Positions 41,902-50,399 of a stretch of 64,000 nt of DNA are shown piece after piece. Location of the stretch: NCBI GenBank assembly GCA_020633295.1, contig JACKDW010000025.1:44484-108483 (forward strand), given 5' to 3'. The position numbers were made by a program, and so were the translations under genes. Source of the DNA: Myxococcales bacterium. GTDB lineage: Bacteria > Myxococcota_A > Polyangia > Nannocystales > Nannocystaceae. The first letter of the stretch is position 1. Each line of letters begins with the position of its first letter. Below the pieces are notes generated by a model. That model was not told the DNA's origin. It saw nothing but the letters and a program-made list of their open reading frames with translations, and searched no databases.

Positions 41902-42897
41902 TCACGGGTACACGAGCTTGGGGTTGTGGCAGGCCATCTCGATGCCGGTGATGTAGTTCGGGTTGGAGTGGAACAGCTTGAAGCCGGCGGCCACGGGGTT
42001 GTTCAGCGGGCAGTAGTACCCGGTGCTCGGGCCCTCGGGGTAGCCGACGACGACGCCGGTGTAGGGCGGCTGCGGGTCGAACGCGGTGATCCCGAAGCCG
42101 TCGGGGCCCTCCGCCATCAAGATCTCCTCGCAGGCGAGCTCGAGGCTCGTGAGGCCGTAGCCGTTCGTGGTCGCCCGGAACCCGCGGACGATCTCGCCGG
42201 GGCCGCACTTCAGCTCCATGTCGAGCGGGTCGCCCTCCACGCCCCAGGCGGGCGGCGAGTTGGCGTCCATCGGCTCCACGACGACCGCGAGCTTGCTGTT
42301 CGCGACCGCGACCTCGAGGAACGCGCAGTCGGCCTGGAAGGACGAGATCGTCCCGGTCTCAAATTCCCCCGTGAGGATCACGCCGTGCAGGGCGTTCGAG
42401 CCGCCCTCCTCGGCGCACGCGTGGTTCTCGAAGTCCCCGTTCGCGACGCCCACGACGTCGGTGAAGAATACGGCGTCGAGCTCGACGGCGTAGGGCTCGT
42501 CGTGGCACATGTCGCTGCAGCCGTCGCCCTCGTCGTAGTTGTTGTCGTCGCAGTCCTCGGGCTCCTCGACCACGCCGTTGGGGCACTCCTGGAAGTCGGT
42601 GCCGGTGGAGCCGGTGGAGCCGTCGAAGGTGCCGAAGGTCGTCGCCGGCGAGCTGCTGTTGGTGTCGTCGGTCGTCGGCCCCGCAGTCTCGCCGTCGCCG
42701 GTCGTGGAGTCGTCGGTCGTGGTGGCGACGGTGGTGGCCTCGCCCTCGCTCGTGGAGGTGCCGCCGTCGCTCTCGCCGGCGGGCTCGACCCAGTTGTCGT
42801 TGAACGAGATGCACCCGGCGCCGAGCAGCGCGACGCTCAAGAGCGCGGCCGCCGAGAGCGCGGGACGTCGATCATGCCAGGAAGCCATGGTGGTCAT
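41902..42897 (-). CDS. Thr-rich lipoprotein with a Cys repeat
   Basis: A protein of 331 residues. Signal peptide with lipobox GAGC (LLSVALLGAGCISFND). Linker of about 75 residues rich in Thr, Ser, Glu and Asp. One DUF4215-type unit (EDCDDNNYDEGDGCSDMC) at about residue 115. The C-terminal 190 residues carry three Cys pairs and two related modules (LKCGPGEIVRGFRATTNGYGLTSLELACEE; the second ends PNYITGIEMACHNPKL) that recall 'CPxGxxVxGFxxRxGxxxDxLxLxC' units of myxobacterial surface proteins. The ATG at 42888 (MASWHDRR) is an alternative start. Function unknown. Confidence 0.8.
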   Translation of the reverse strand: MTTMASWHDRRPALSAAALLSVALLGAGCISFNDNWVEPAGESDGGTSTSEGEATTVATTTDDSTTGDGETAGPTTDDTNSSSPATTFGTFDGSTGSTGTDFQECPNGVVEEPEDCDDNNYDEGDGCSDMCHDEPYAVELDAVFFTDVVGVANGDFENHACAEEGGSNALHGVILTGEFETGTISSFQADCAFLEVAVANSKLAVVVEPMDANSPPAWGVEGDPLDMELKCGPGEIVRGFRATTNGYGLTSLELACEEILMAEGPDGFGITAFDPQPPYTGVVVGYPEGPSTGYYCPLNNPVAAGFKLFHSNPNYITGIEMACHNPKLVYP

Positions 42898-42948
42898 AGT
42901 AGCGGGCTTTTTCAGGGAAGCCCGCGCGCGCGGCTTCGCTCGCGGCGC

Positions 42949-44169
42949 TCAGCGCAGCCGGATGGTCTTGGACATCGGGCGCCCGCCGCGGGTGTAGCGG
43001 ACCAGGAAGGTGCTCGTGCTGCCGAGCCCGAAGTACAGCGCCATGGCGTCGGCGTCGTCGGCGATCTGGTAGCCGTTGACCGAGGTGATCACGTCGCCGT
43101 TCTTCATCCCGAGGCGATCGACCGGCCCGCCCGCGCGCACGCCCGAGAGCTTGTAGCCGCTCCCGACGTTGGTGACGCTCGCCTCGCGCGCGAGGCCGCT
43201 GGGGTTGTTGAGGTAGCGCGTGAATTCGCTGCGGCTGAGGGTGCAGCTCGAGGCGCTCGCGCAGCTCGCCGAGCTCGCGCCGCCGCTCGCCGGCTTGGTG
43301 CCGCTGCCGCTTCCTCCAGCGCTTCCTCCAGCGCTTCCTCCAGCGCTTCCTCCAGCGCTTCCTCCTCCGCTTCCTCCTCCGCTTCCTGCCTTGCCGCTCG
43401 AGCTCGGTCGTGGGCTCGCCGGCCGCGAGGCGCCCCCCGGCCTGGTCGCGCCGCCAGGCGCCCTGCCCCCCGCGCGCTCGGCCGCGCGCGCCTCGGCGGC
43501 GGCGAAGGGATCGGGCGGCGGCTCCAGCTCGACCGAGAAGTCAGGGACTTCGGCCGCGGCGGGCGACGCCGCGTCGGGGGACACGCCGCGGACCTGGGCC
43601 CAGGCGAGCCCGTCGACGAACAGGTACTCGTGGGTGAGCGCGACGCCGTCGCGCTCGAGCTCCAGGGTCGCGCCGCCGTCGAGCGCCTCGAGCACCACGC
43701 GCGCGCGCGCCGTCTCGAGCACCGAGACCCCGTTGACCGACTGCACGATGTCCCCCTCCTGCAGGCCCAGCAGCGCGGGGAGGCCGTCTTTTTCGCCTAT
43801 GTCCGAAAGCGCATATCCCCCGTCGACCGCCGCGGCGCGCACCGTCGGCGGATCGCCGGCGCGCAGCTGCGCCTGAGCGAGCGCGACGACGAAGCTGTCG
43901 ACTTCGAACACGGCCTCGTTGGCCCCGCGTCGACGCACGGCGCGGGGCAGGAGCTCCTCGAGCGCGGCTGGCAGCGCCGCGCGCGGCGCCTCGGTCTTCT
44001 CGCCGCCGCGCAGGCCGTGCACGCGCTGCTCGATCGCCTCGCCCGCGCCGCAGGCGAGGGCGCCGAGCGCGAGCGTGACGGCGATGGGCGCCAGGCGCCG
44101 CGTGATCCGCCGCGCCGTCGACCGCCTGCGCGACACCCTGCTCGACGATCTCGGAGTCGATGGCTGCAT
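42949..44169 (-). CDS. Exported protein with two GspC-type PDZ modules
   Basis: A protein of 406 residues. N-terminal signal or anchor (LAPIAVTLALGALACG). Module 1 (about 85-190): VFEVDSFVVALAQAQL, GLPALLGLQEGDIVQSVNGVSVLETARARVVLEAL. After a linker with GGSAGG repeats, module 2 (about 300-406): CTLSRSEFTRYLNNPSGLAREASV, GYKLSGVRAGGPVDRLGMKNGDVITSVNGYQI and YTRGGRPMSKTIRLR. Module 2 aligns end to end with the C-terminus of GspC at 30319 (CTVERSFVEKLLANPAALARQARV, FKNGDTITQVNGNEL, KGKTMNKEIKIQ). There is no GspC homology region and no gsp neighbour, so it is a free-standing paralogue of the GspC PDZ unit, possibly a periplasmic adaptor (inference). Confidence 0.8.
   Translation of the reverse strand: MQPSTPRSSSRVSRRRSTARRITRRLAPIAVTLALGALACGAGEAIEQRVHGLRGGEKTEAPRAALPAALEELLPRAVRRRGANEAVFEVDSFVVALAQAQLRAGDPPTVRAAAVDGGYALSDIGEKDGLPALLGLQEGDIVQSVNGVSVLETARARVVLEALDGGATLELERDGVALTHEYLFVDGLAWAQVRGVSPDAASPAAAEVPDFSVELEPPPDPFAAAEARAAERAGGRAPGGATRPGGASRPASPRPSSSGKAGSGGGSGGGSAGGSAGGSAGGSAGGSGSGTKPASGGASSASCASASSCTLSRSEFTRYLNNPSGLAREASVTNVGSGYKLSGVRAGGPVDRLGMKNGDVITSVNGYQIADDADAMALYFGLGSTSTFLVRYTRGGRPMSKTIRLR
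43309..43380. repeat. 12-bp tandem repeat coding for a GGSA linker
   Basis: Six units: four GCTTCCTCCAGC and two GCTTCCTCCTCC, read on the minus strand as Gly-Gly-Ser-Ala or Gly-Gly-Ser-Gly in the linker between the two PDZ modules. Confidence 0.9.
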
Positions 44170-44481
44170 GGATCGCCATTGTAGGCCACGGGGCCTTCCG
44201 GACAGGACGCAGGAGTAAGTTGCACTACGCGTTTTTCGATAGCGACACCGCGTACACGGGAACCCGGTTCATCGGCCGGAACGCGTGCTCCGCCACGGAT
44301 CACGGAGATGCACCACGCTGTCACTACCCAGTCACGACTCAGTATGACGCGGTCTCACGGAGGGCAGCCGCCGGGGTATAAGCGCAGCCCGACGTCTGGA
44401 TGACATCGGACGCGCGCGGCCTCACGGTCGCGCAGAGGCGCGGTCGCGACGCCGCGCAGGACTCGCAGGAGCAGCTCGATT
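44170..44481. other. Gene-free divergent region
   Basis: About 310 bases between the PDZ protein gene and the ATPase gene. It holds a TATAAG at 44376-44381 and a GGAAC (44259) to CGCGT (44282) pair that faintly resembles an ECF-sigma promoter, but neither has a convincing partner element. No gene, repeat or structured RNA was recognised. Confidence 0.35.
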
Positions 44482-46443
44482 ATGTCCACGACCTCGTCCC
44501 CGCACTCCGCCCCGACCGCTGGCGAAACCGAGCGCGACGCCGGCCAGGGTCACCACAAGCTCCGAAGGCTGCGCGTGTACGGCGGCTTCCTCGATCAGCT
44601 CGACCTCCGCTTCACCGACGGCCTGAACTGCATCATCGGCGGACGCGGGAGCGGCAAGACGACGCTGCTCGAGCTGGTCCGCTTCGCGCTCGACAAGATC
44701 CCGCGCAGCGAGACGCCGGGGGACAAGGCGCAGCGCGAGCGCCTGCAGGCGCTGCTGCTCGCGAACCTCGGGCCGACGGGCTGCGTGGAGCTCGACCTCG
44801 AGAGCCGCGAGGGCGTCACGTACCACGTGCGCCGCACGGCCGGCGATCCGCCGATCGTGACGGACGCGGCCGGCGGCAAGCTCGACGCCGCGGTCCTGCG
44901 CTCGAGCGTGCTGATCGACGCGGCGCTGTTCAGCCACAACCAGATCGAGGACATCTCGGGGAGCCCGCAGGCGCAGCGCGAGCTCATCGATCGCCTGTGC
45001 AGCCACTCGCTGCAGGAGATCGCGACCGACGTGCAGGAGGCGGCCGCGCGCCTGAAGGAGAACGCGCAGCAGGTCATCCAGCTGAGCGCGCGCATCGAGA
45101 GCGCGGGGCAGAGCCTGGTGAACCTGTCGAGCTGGGAGCGCAAGCTCGAGGCCGCGAACGCGGTGCTCGAGCAGGCCGGCGTGCCGCCGGGGCTGCAGCA
45201 GGCGTCGAACCACCGCGCGCTCCGCCAGCAGGAGCGCAGCTGCGTCGACCACACGCGGCAGGTCGTCAGCGAGCTGCGCGAGCAGCTCGCGGCGACGCTG
45301 CCCCAGCAGATCCGCCAGCTCGCCGGGCGCATCCCGCAGGAGATCCAGGAGGGCCCCAACGGCGAGCTGCTCAACGGGCTCGCGCGCACGCTGGTCCGCC
45401 GCGAGACCGAGCTCGAGATCCTGCTCTCGCCGGTGCTCGAGCGCCTCGCCCAGCTCGAGCAGGAGGTCTCGCAGGTCGACGCGGCGCTGGTCACCGCCCA
45501 CCGCCCGCAGGAGGAGGAGTACGCGACGCTGATGGCCGCGGCCGAGACCCACAGCGAGCGCATCAAGGCGCGCGACGCCGCGGCGCGCGAGGTCGTGCGG
45601 CTCTCGAGCGCGAAGCAGGACCTGGCGAACTTCGAGCGCGACCTCGAGGCCGCGCAGCGCGAGCGCGTGCACCTGCGAGAGACCTTCCACGCCGCGCGCA
45701 AGCGCCGACACGACGCCCGCGCGAGCGCGGCCGAGACCGTCAGCACGCGGCTCGGCGGGCGCGTGCGCGTGAAGGTCAAGCCCGACGCCGCGCTCGCGCC
45801 CTACCGCGAGTTCCTGGTCTCGATCATGCGCCGCTCCGGTCGTCAGTACCGCGCGCCGATCGACAAGCTCATCCAGCACGTCAGCCCGTCGCGCCTGGGC
45901 GAGCTGTGCGACCGCGACGACCACGACGCCGTCAGCGCGACCTCGGAGGTCACCGCCGACTTCGCCGAGGCGCTGCTCAAGCAGCTGCGCGGCGAGCCCG
46001 AACGCCGCTACGCGCTCGACGTCATCGACCTCGAGGACGTCCCGCGCATCGAGCTGAAGATCGGCGACAGCTGGCGACCCTCGCACCAGCTCTCGACCGG
46101 GCAGAAGAGCTCGGCGATCCTGCCGATCTTGCTGCTGGAGAGCGAGGCGCCGCTGCTCGTCGATCAGCCCGAGGACAACCTCGACAACAGCTTCATCTCC
46201 GACGCGATCGTCCCGCAGGTGCGCGAGATCAAGGGGCGCCGCCAGCTGCTGTTCATCACGCACAACCCCAACCTCCCGGTGCTCGGCGACGCCGAGAACG
46301 TGTGCGTGCTCGAGGCTGACGGTCGCAGCGCGCGGCTCGTGGCCGCCGCCGATGTCCACGGCGCGAAGTCGCACATCCTCCGGCTCATGGAGGGCGGGCT
46401 CGAGGCCTTCCGACGACGTCAGGCCGAGTACGAGGGCGCGTGA
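44482..46443 (+). CDS. Stand-alone SMC/TrlF-like ATPase
   Basis: A cytoplasmic ABC-class ATPase of 653 residues. Walker A GGRGSGKTT at about residue 55 follows a RecF/RecN-like start (LRRLRVYGGFLDQLDLRFTDGLNCII). SHNQIEDISGSPQAQRELIDRLC is the typical switch region. A coiled-coil arm rich in Glu, Gln, Arg and Leu spans about 180-420. The C-terminal half has the ABC signature LSTGQKSSAILPILLLE, Walker B PLLVDQPEDNLDN and the switch His in LLFITHNPNLPVLGDAENV. The DQPEDNLDN...THNxNxPVLGDAE wording is that of TrlF-type ATPases, but the PHP phosphoesterase domain those carry is absent. A role in DNA repair or anti-phage defence is possible but unproven; no nuclease partner is adjacent. Confidence 0.85.
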   Translation: MSTTSSPHSAPTAGETERDAGQGHHKLRRLRVYGGFLDQLDLRFTDGLNCIIGGRGSGKTTLLELVRFALDKIPRSETPGDKAQRERLQALLLANLGPTGCVELDLESREGVTYHVRRTAGDPPIVTDAAGGKLDAAVLRSSVLIDAALFSHNQIEDISGSPQAQRELIDRLCSHSLQEIATDVQEAAARLKENAQQVIQLSARIESAGQSLVNLSSWERKLEAANAVLEQAGVPPGLQQASNHRALRQQERSCVDHTRQVVSELREQLAATLPQQIRQLAGRIPQEIQEGPNGELLNGLARTLVRRETELEILLSPVLERLAQLEQEVSQVDAALVTAHRPQEEEYATLMAAAETHSERIKARDAAAREVVRLSSAKQDLANFERDLEAAQRERVHLRETFHAARKRRHDARASAAETVSTRLGGRVRVKVKPDAALAPYREFLVSIMRRSGRQYRAPIDKLIQHVSPSRLGELCDRDDHDAVSATSEVTADFAEALLKQLRGEPERRYALDVIDLEDVPRIELKIGDSWRPSHQLSTGQKSSAILPILLLESEAPLLVDQPEDNLDNSFISDAIVPQVREIKGRRQLLFITHNPNLPVLGDAENVCVLEADGRSARLVAAADVHGAKSHILRLMEGGLEAFRRRQAEYEGA

Positions 46444-46507
46444 TCGTCGCCGCTGTGGCGTTACGCCACACGGCGGCGCCGGCCCGGCGACCGGTTATGA
46501 TTCACGG

Positions 46508-48286
46508 ATGCGCCGTCCGGGACGCGTCGCCGCGTCAGCCGCGTTGCTCGAAGGTCACCTGGCCGCGCGACAGCGCGTACCTGTCGCTTCGGACCTGCCC
46601 CTCCGTCTCGGGCTGATCGCGCTGGTCGGCGTCGCCGCGTGCTGGAGCCAGCCGAGCACGCTCGGGCTGCCGTGCGCGAGCGCGAGCGAGTGCGACGCCG
46701 ACCAGGTCTGCCTCGACGGGACATGCTCGGCGGCGGCCAGCGACGCGAGCACGGACGCCGCGAGCGCGGGCGCGACCGCCGGCGGCGAGACGACTACTAC
46801 TACTCCGACGACGACTACTACCGAGGGCAGCGGCAGCGGAGGCGAGGACGCGAGCGGCACCACGACGCCCGCGACCGCCACGACGAGCGACGGGAGCGGC
46901 GACAGCGAGACGCTCGAGCCCACCACCGGCGCGGCCGAGTGTCCAAACGCGCCCGACTGCGTCCCCGCGATCGACTGGGCCGTGGCGCTCGGCGACGGCG
47001 TGGTGAGCGTGCGCGGCCTCGCGGTCGACAGCGCGGGCGCGACGGTGATCGCCGGCAACTTCAGCGGGGCGCTCGCCGTCGGGGGGTTCTCGTTCCCGGC
47101 GGCCCCCAACCAGCGCCTCTTCGTCATCAAGTTCGCGCCAAACGGCGAGGCGCTGTGGGCGAAGGTCTTCGGCGACAGCGCCGGCGACGAGCTGCGCGCG
47201 ATCGCGATCGAGGACTCGGACTCGATCCTCGTCACGGGCTCGTTCTTCGAGACCCTCGAGCTCGGCGGCCAGGGCGTCGCGCTGGCGCCGGAGAAAGCCG
47301 ATCTGTTCGTCGGTCGGCTCTCGCCCGACGGCGAGCAGCAGGCGCTGGTCGGCTTCAGCAACGTCGAGAACCAGTACGGCAACGCGATCGCGTCGATCAG
47401 CGGCGGCGACGTGGTCGTGGTCGGGCAGTACCAGGGCGCGACGGACCTGGGCGGCGGGCCGTTCGCCGACGAGCCCAGCGCGACGCTGTACAACGCGTTC
47501 ATCGCCCGCCTCAACGGCGACCTCTCGCACAACTGGTCGATGGGCCTGGGCACGCCGAACGTGCAGGAGCTGGCCCAGTCCGTGCGCGTCGGCACGGCGC
47601 AGTCGATCTACGTCGGCGGGAACTTCGACGGCGCGCTGGCCTTCCCGGGCGCCCCGCTCACGAACGCGGGCGGACAGGACGGCTACGTCGCGCGCCTGTC
47701 GATGGAAGGCGTGCCGCTGTGGTCGCTGGCGCTGGCGAGCAGCGGCGGCAACGCGTGGGTCAACGCGATCGAGCTGGACGCGGCCAGCAACCTCTACGTC
47801 GTGGGCTCCGCGGAGGCGACGGTCGACGTGGGCGTGGACGTCAGCCTCGAGAGCGTCGGCGGGCTCGACGCCTACGCGCTCGCGCTGACCTCGGGCGGCG
47901 TGCCGAAGTGGGGCGCCACCTTCGGCACGGAGTCCGGCGACGAATTCGGCATGGGCGTCACCGTCGACCTCGAGCACCAGCACGTGCTGCTGTCGACGAC
48001 CTGCGCCAGCGGGATCGACTTCGGCGGCGGCGCGCTCAACGTGATCGGCGGGACAGACGCCTGCCTCGCGCGGCTGCGCGCGACCGACGGCTCGTACCTG
48101 TGGAGCGATCGCTACGGCGGGGACGGCCAGCCCGGTCAGAAGACCGAGCTCGGCGGGCCGCTCGTGGCCCGCGACGGCGCGCTGTCCTTCACCGGCGCGT
48201 TCTTCGGCAGCGCGCAGCTCGGCGAGGTCACGCTGACCGGCGACGGCGAGACGCTGCGCCCCTACCTCGCCCACGCCGGTCTTTAG
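46508..48286 (+). CDS. Lipoprotein with SBBP-like beta-propeller
   Basis: ATG 46508 gives a 592-residue protein; a longer upstream frame is not coding. The N-terminus is long (about 44 residues) before the lipobox VAAC, then WSQPSTLGLPC and a Cys cluster shared with the truncated gene at the left edge. A Thr/Ser/Gly linker (with ACT/ACG runs) spans about 70-145. From about residue 155 there are repeated units of about 45-60 residues such as VRGLAVDSAGATVIAGNFSGALAVGG and ELRAIAIEDSDSILVTGSFFETLELGG, an SBBP/YVTN-like beta-propeller pattern with LFVIKFAPNGEALWAK blades. The likely role is surface protein binding; the ligand is unknown. A perfect hairpin starts at its stop codon. Confidence 0.85.
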   Translation: MRRPGRVAASAALLEGHLAARQRVPVASDLPLRLGLIALVGVAACWSQPSTLGLPCASASECDADQVCLDGTCSAAASDASTDAASAGATAGGETTTTTPTTTTTEGSGSGGEDASGTTTPATATTSDGSGDSETLEPTTGAAECPNAPDCVPAIDWAVALGDGVVSVRGLAVDSAGATVIAGNFSGALAVGGFSFPAAPNQRLFVIKFAPNGEALWAKVFGDSAGDELRAIAIEDSDSILVTGSFFETLELGGQGVALAPEKADLFVGRLSPDGEQQALVGFSNVENQYGNAIASISGGDVVVVGQYQGATDLGGGPFADEPSATLYNAFIARLNGDLSHNWSMGLGTPNVQELAQSVRVGTAQSIYVGGNFDGALAFPGAPLTNAGGQDGYVARLSMEGVPLWSLALASSGGNAWVNAIELDAASNLYVVGSAEATVDVGVDVSLESVGGLDAYALALTSGGVPKWGATFGTESGDEFGMGVTVDLEHQHVLLSTTCASGIDFGGGALNVIGGTDACLARLRATDGSYLWSDRYGGDGQPGQKTELGGPLVARDGALSFTGAFFGSAQLGEVTLTGDGETLRPYLAHAGL

Positions 48287-48311
48287 TTACATGCGCATAA
48301 GGACATGTAAC
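48286..48311. terminator. Perfect 8-bp hairpin between converging genes
   Basis: GTTACATG (48286-48293) and CATGTAAC (48304-48311) pair perfectly around a 10-base loop. It overlaps the last base of the upstream stop codon and ends 11 bases before the stop of the minus-strand gene, so it is well placed as a bidirectional terminator. Confidence 0.55.
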
Positions 48312-48322
48312 AGGCGCGCGCG

Positions 48323-49921
48323 TCAACGCTGGGGGGGAGGCGCGCGCGGCTCGTCGACCGCGTCGCCGGCGACCGCTCGCTCGTCGTCGCGCGCGAGCTC
48401 CCACAGCAAGGTCGCGAGCGCGACCACGCCGAGCGCCGCGATGGCGAGGAACACGAGCCGCAGGCTGCCGTGCCCGAACTCCGCGAGGCGCTGCGCGCCG
48501 AGCGAGAGCATGTCGGGCTTGAGCGTGTAGAAGCCGGCGTAGGGGCTCGCCAGCGGCCGCCAGTGCGAGGCGTCCATGAACGAGTCGTTGTTGAAGGCCG
48601 GGTTCAGCGAGACGCGCCACATCCACTCGAAGATCGAGTAGAAGCCGAGGTATGCGCTCGCGGCCACGCTGACCGCGAGGCCGCCCCCGATCCACGCCCG
48701 CCGCGCCGGCCTCGCGCGGGGCAGCTCCGCGAGCGCCTGGGCGAGCGGCAGCAACGCGAAGGGCACGACCGGCACCAGGTAGCGCGGGCCGACGGCCCAC
48801 CCGCCGTACCAGTCGCTGCGGCACGAGATGAAGATCCAGCGCAGCGCGATCATCGCGAGCGCGAACCACAGCGCGTCCGGCACGCGACGGCGCGCGCGCG
48901 GCAGCGCGACGAGGCCGACGACGACCGCCGGCGCGTACAAGAAGAAGCTGCGCCCCGGCGCGATGAGCTGCGCGACTAGCCCCTTCCACGGCCAGACGAA
49001 GCGGCTGTAGTGGCCGAAGCGCCCGGTCTCGAAGGGTGACCCAAAGCGCAGGTAGTGTCCGAGCAGCAGCAGCGCGATGAACACGCCCGCGAGCGCGAGC
49101 GCGCCGATCAGCCCGCGTCGATCGTCCGCCGTCAGCCGGCGCGAGCGCAGCGCGGGCGCGAGCGCGTAGCCGAGGAAGCAGGGCAGCGCGACGACGTTGA
49201 GCACGTGCACGTGCAGCGACGCGCCCGCGAGCGCGCCCGCGATCCACAGGGAGCGCGCGGCCTCTCGACCGTCGCGCCGTCGTCGGTGCGCGTCGGCGAT
49301 CAACGCGGCGGTCGCGATCAGCGTGAGGGCGCTCAGCGGCTCGCTCAAGAAGGTGCGCGAGTAGGCCCAGGCGAAGGTGCCGAACGCGTACAGGGCCCCG
49401 GTCGCGAGCGACGCGCGACGGCCGAAGCCGAGCAGCGAGAGCCACACCGCGAGCCCGCAGGCGGCCGCGGCCGTGACGATCGGGTTGGTGAGGCTGACGA
49501 CGAGCCGGGTCCAGTCGGCCTTGTGCCCGCGGCGGTGAAACACGAAGTGGTCGGAGCGGACCGCGTGCGTCCAGCTGTCCGGAACGACATCCGTGGTCGA
49601 CCACGCGAGCGCGTACATCGGCGCCGCGACGATCGAGAGCGCGTGCCCGAAGAAGCCGTAGCGCTGACCATCCGGGCCCGGCGCCCAGCCGAACGTCCCG
49701 CTCGGCCGCCCCTTTGGCTCGCCTGTGCGCTTGGGGATGCCGGAGATCGCCAGGCTGCCGCGCTCACAGAGCGACGCCGTGGTCTGATAGACGATCTCGT
49801 CGTCGGGGAACTGGATTCGTCCGGGCGCCGTGAACAGGAAGATCACGACGCAGATAACAAACAGGGCGAGGAGGCCTCGCCCCCCCGCCCGTTGTGGGGC
49901 GCTGGCGCCGTCGCTACTCAC
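48323..49921 (-). CDS. Polytopic membrane glycosyltransferase-like protein (GT-C fold)
   Basis: An integral membrane protein of 532 residues with about 11-12 hydrophobic helices. The first loop after TM1 contains PDDEIVYQTTASLCERGSLAI; the Asp-Asp/Glu pair at this place is the catalytic or metal site of GT-C transferases such as the dolichyl-phosphate-mannose and ArnT families. Further features are GYALAPALR, SRFVWPWKGLVAQLIAPGRSFFLYAPAVVVGL and WYGGWAVGPRYLVPVVPF, which match the DUF/GT39-like proteins that transfer sugars from polyprenyl phosphates. The acceptor is unknown. The start overlaps the end of the preceding lipoprotein gene by 8 bases, so the two are translationally coupled. Confidence 0.8.
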   Translation of the reverse strand: MSSDGASAPQRAGGRGLLALFVICVVIFLFTAPGRIQFPDDEIVYQTTASLCERGSLAISGIPKRTGEPKGRPSGTFGWAPGPDGQRYGFFGHALSIVAAPMYALAWSTTDVVPDSWTHAVRSDHFVFHRRGHKADWTRLVVSLTNPIVTAAAACGLAVWLSLLGFGRRASLATGALYAFGTFAWAYSRTFLSEPLSALTLIATAALIADAHRRRRDGREAARSLWIAGALAGASLHVHVLNVVALPCFLGYALAPALRSRRLTADDRRGLIGALALAGVFIALLLLGHYLRFGSPFETGRFGHYSRFVWPWKGLVAQLIAPGRSFFLYAPAVVVGLVALPRARRRVPDALWFALAMIALRWIFISCRSDWYGGWAVGPRYLVPVVPFALLPLAQALAELPRARPARRAWIGGGLAVSVAASAYLGFYSIFEWMWRVSLNPAFNNDSFMDASHWRPLASPYAGFYTLKPDMLSLGAQRLAEFGHGSLRLVFLAIAALGVVALATLLWELARDDERAVAGDAVDEPRAPPPQR

Positions 49922-50399
49922 CGCCCGAGGTCGGCCCGCCGGTCTCGCAGTTCGACGTGTCGTAGGTGCAGGTCATCGGGTCACAGGCGAGCGAGCCGCC
50001 GTCGTAGCCGAGCGTCGCGCAGGTCAGGCCGCCGAGATCGACGCCGTCGCACTGCTCGTTCGGATCGATGTTGCCGTCGCCGCAGGCGGGGCTGTCGCCG
50101 TCACCGTCGCCGTCGCCGTCACCGTCGCCGTCACCGTCGCCGTCGCCGTCGCCGTCACCGTCGCCGTCGCCGTCGCCGTCACCGTCGCCGTCACCCGGGC
50201 CCGCGCTGGTGTCGGAGCCGGTCTCGCTGCCGGAGGCGTCGGACGAGGAGCCCGCGTCCCCGGACGACGAGCTGTTCCCCGCGGTTGAGCTCGCCGTCGG
50301 GCCGCTGCCCGAGAGCGACGTGGCTTCAGAACTGTCACCACAGCCAAAGGGAAGCGCCAGCGCGGCACACACGGTGAGAACAGGAGAAAGACGAGCCAT
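49914..50399 (-). CDS. GD-repeat lipoprotein with one Myxococcota Cys unit
   Basis: A protein of 161 residues. Signal peptide with lipobox PFGC (LTVCAALALPFGCGDSSEA), a Ser/Gly/Thr-rich linker, then 17 Gly-Asp pairs encoded by a GTCGCC/GTCACC hexanucleotide repeat, and a C-terminal unit CGDGNIDPNEQCDG..LGGLTCATLGYDGGSLACDPMTCTYDTSNC typical of Myxococcota surface proteins. It overlaps the membrane glycosyltransferase gene by 8 bases. The alternating Gly-Asp region may bind calcium or act as a spacer (inference). Confidence 0.85.
   Translation of the reverse strand: MARLSPVLTVCAALALPFGCGDSSEATSLSGSGPTASSTAGNSSSSGDAGSSSDASGSETGSDTSAGPGDGDGDGDGDGDGDGDGDGDGDGDGDGDGDGDGDSPACGDGNIDPNEQCDGVDLGGLTCATLGYDGGSLACDPMTCTYDTSNCETGGPTSGGE
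50094..50195. repeat. Hexanucleotide repeat GTCRCC x17 inside the GD-repeat lipoprotein
   Basis: Seventeen in-frame copies, eleven GTCGCC and six GTCACC, interspersed irregularly. The variation lies at the Gly codon third position (GGC or GGT), so selection keeps the Gly-Asp peptide while the DNA varies. Confidence 0.93.

Noticed and set aside
44259..44286. ECF-sigma type promoter (GGAAC...CGCGT)
   Set aside because: The spacing is 18 and the -10 match weak; not strong enough to list as a feature.
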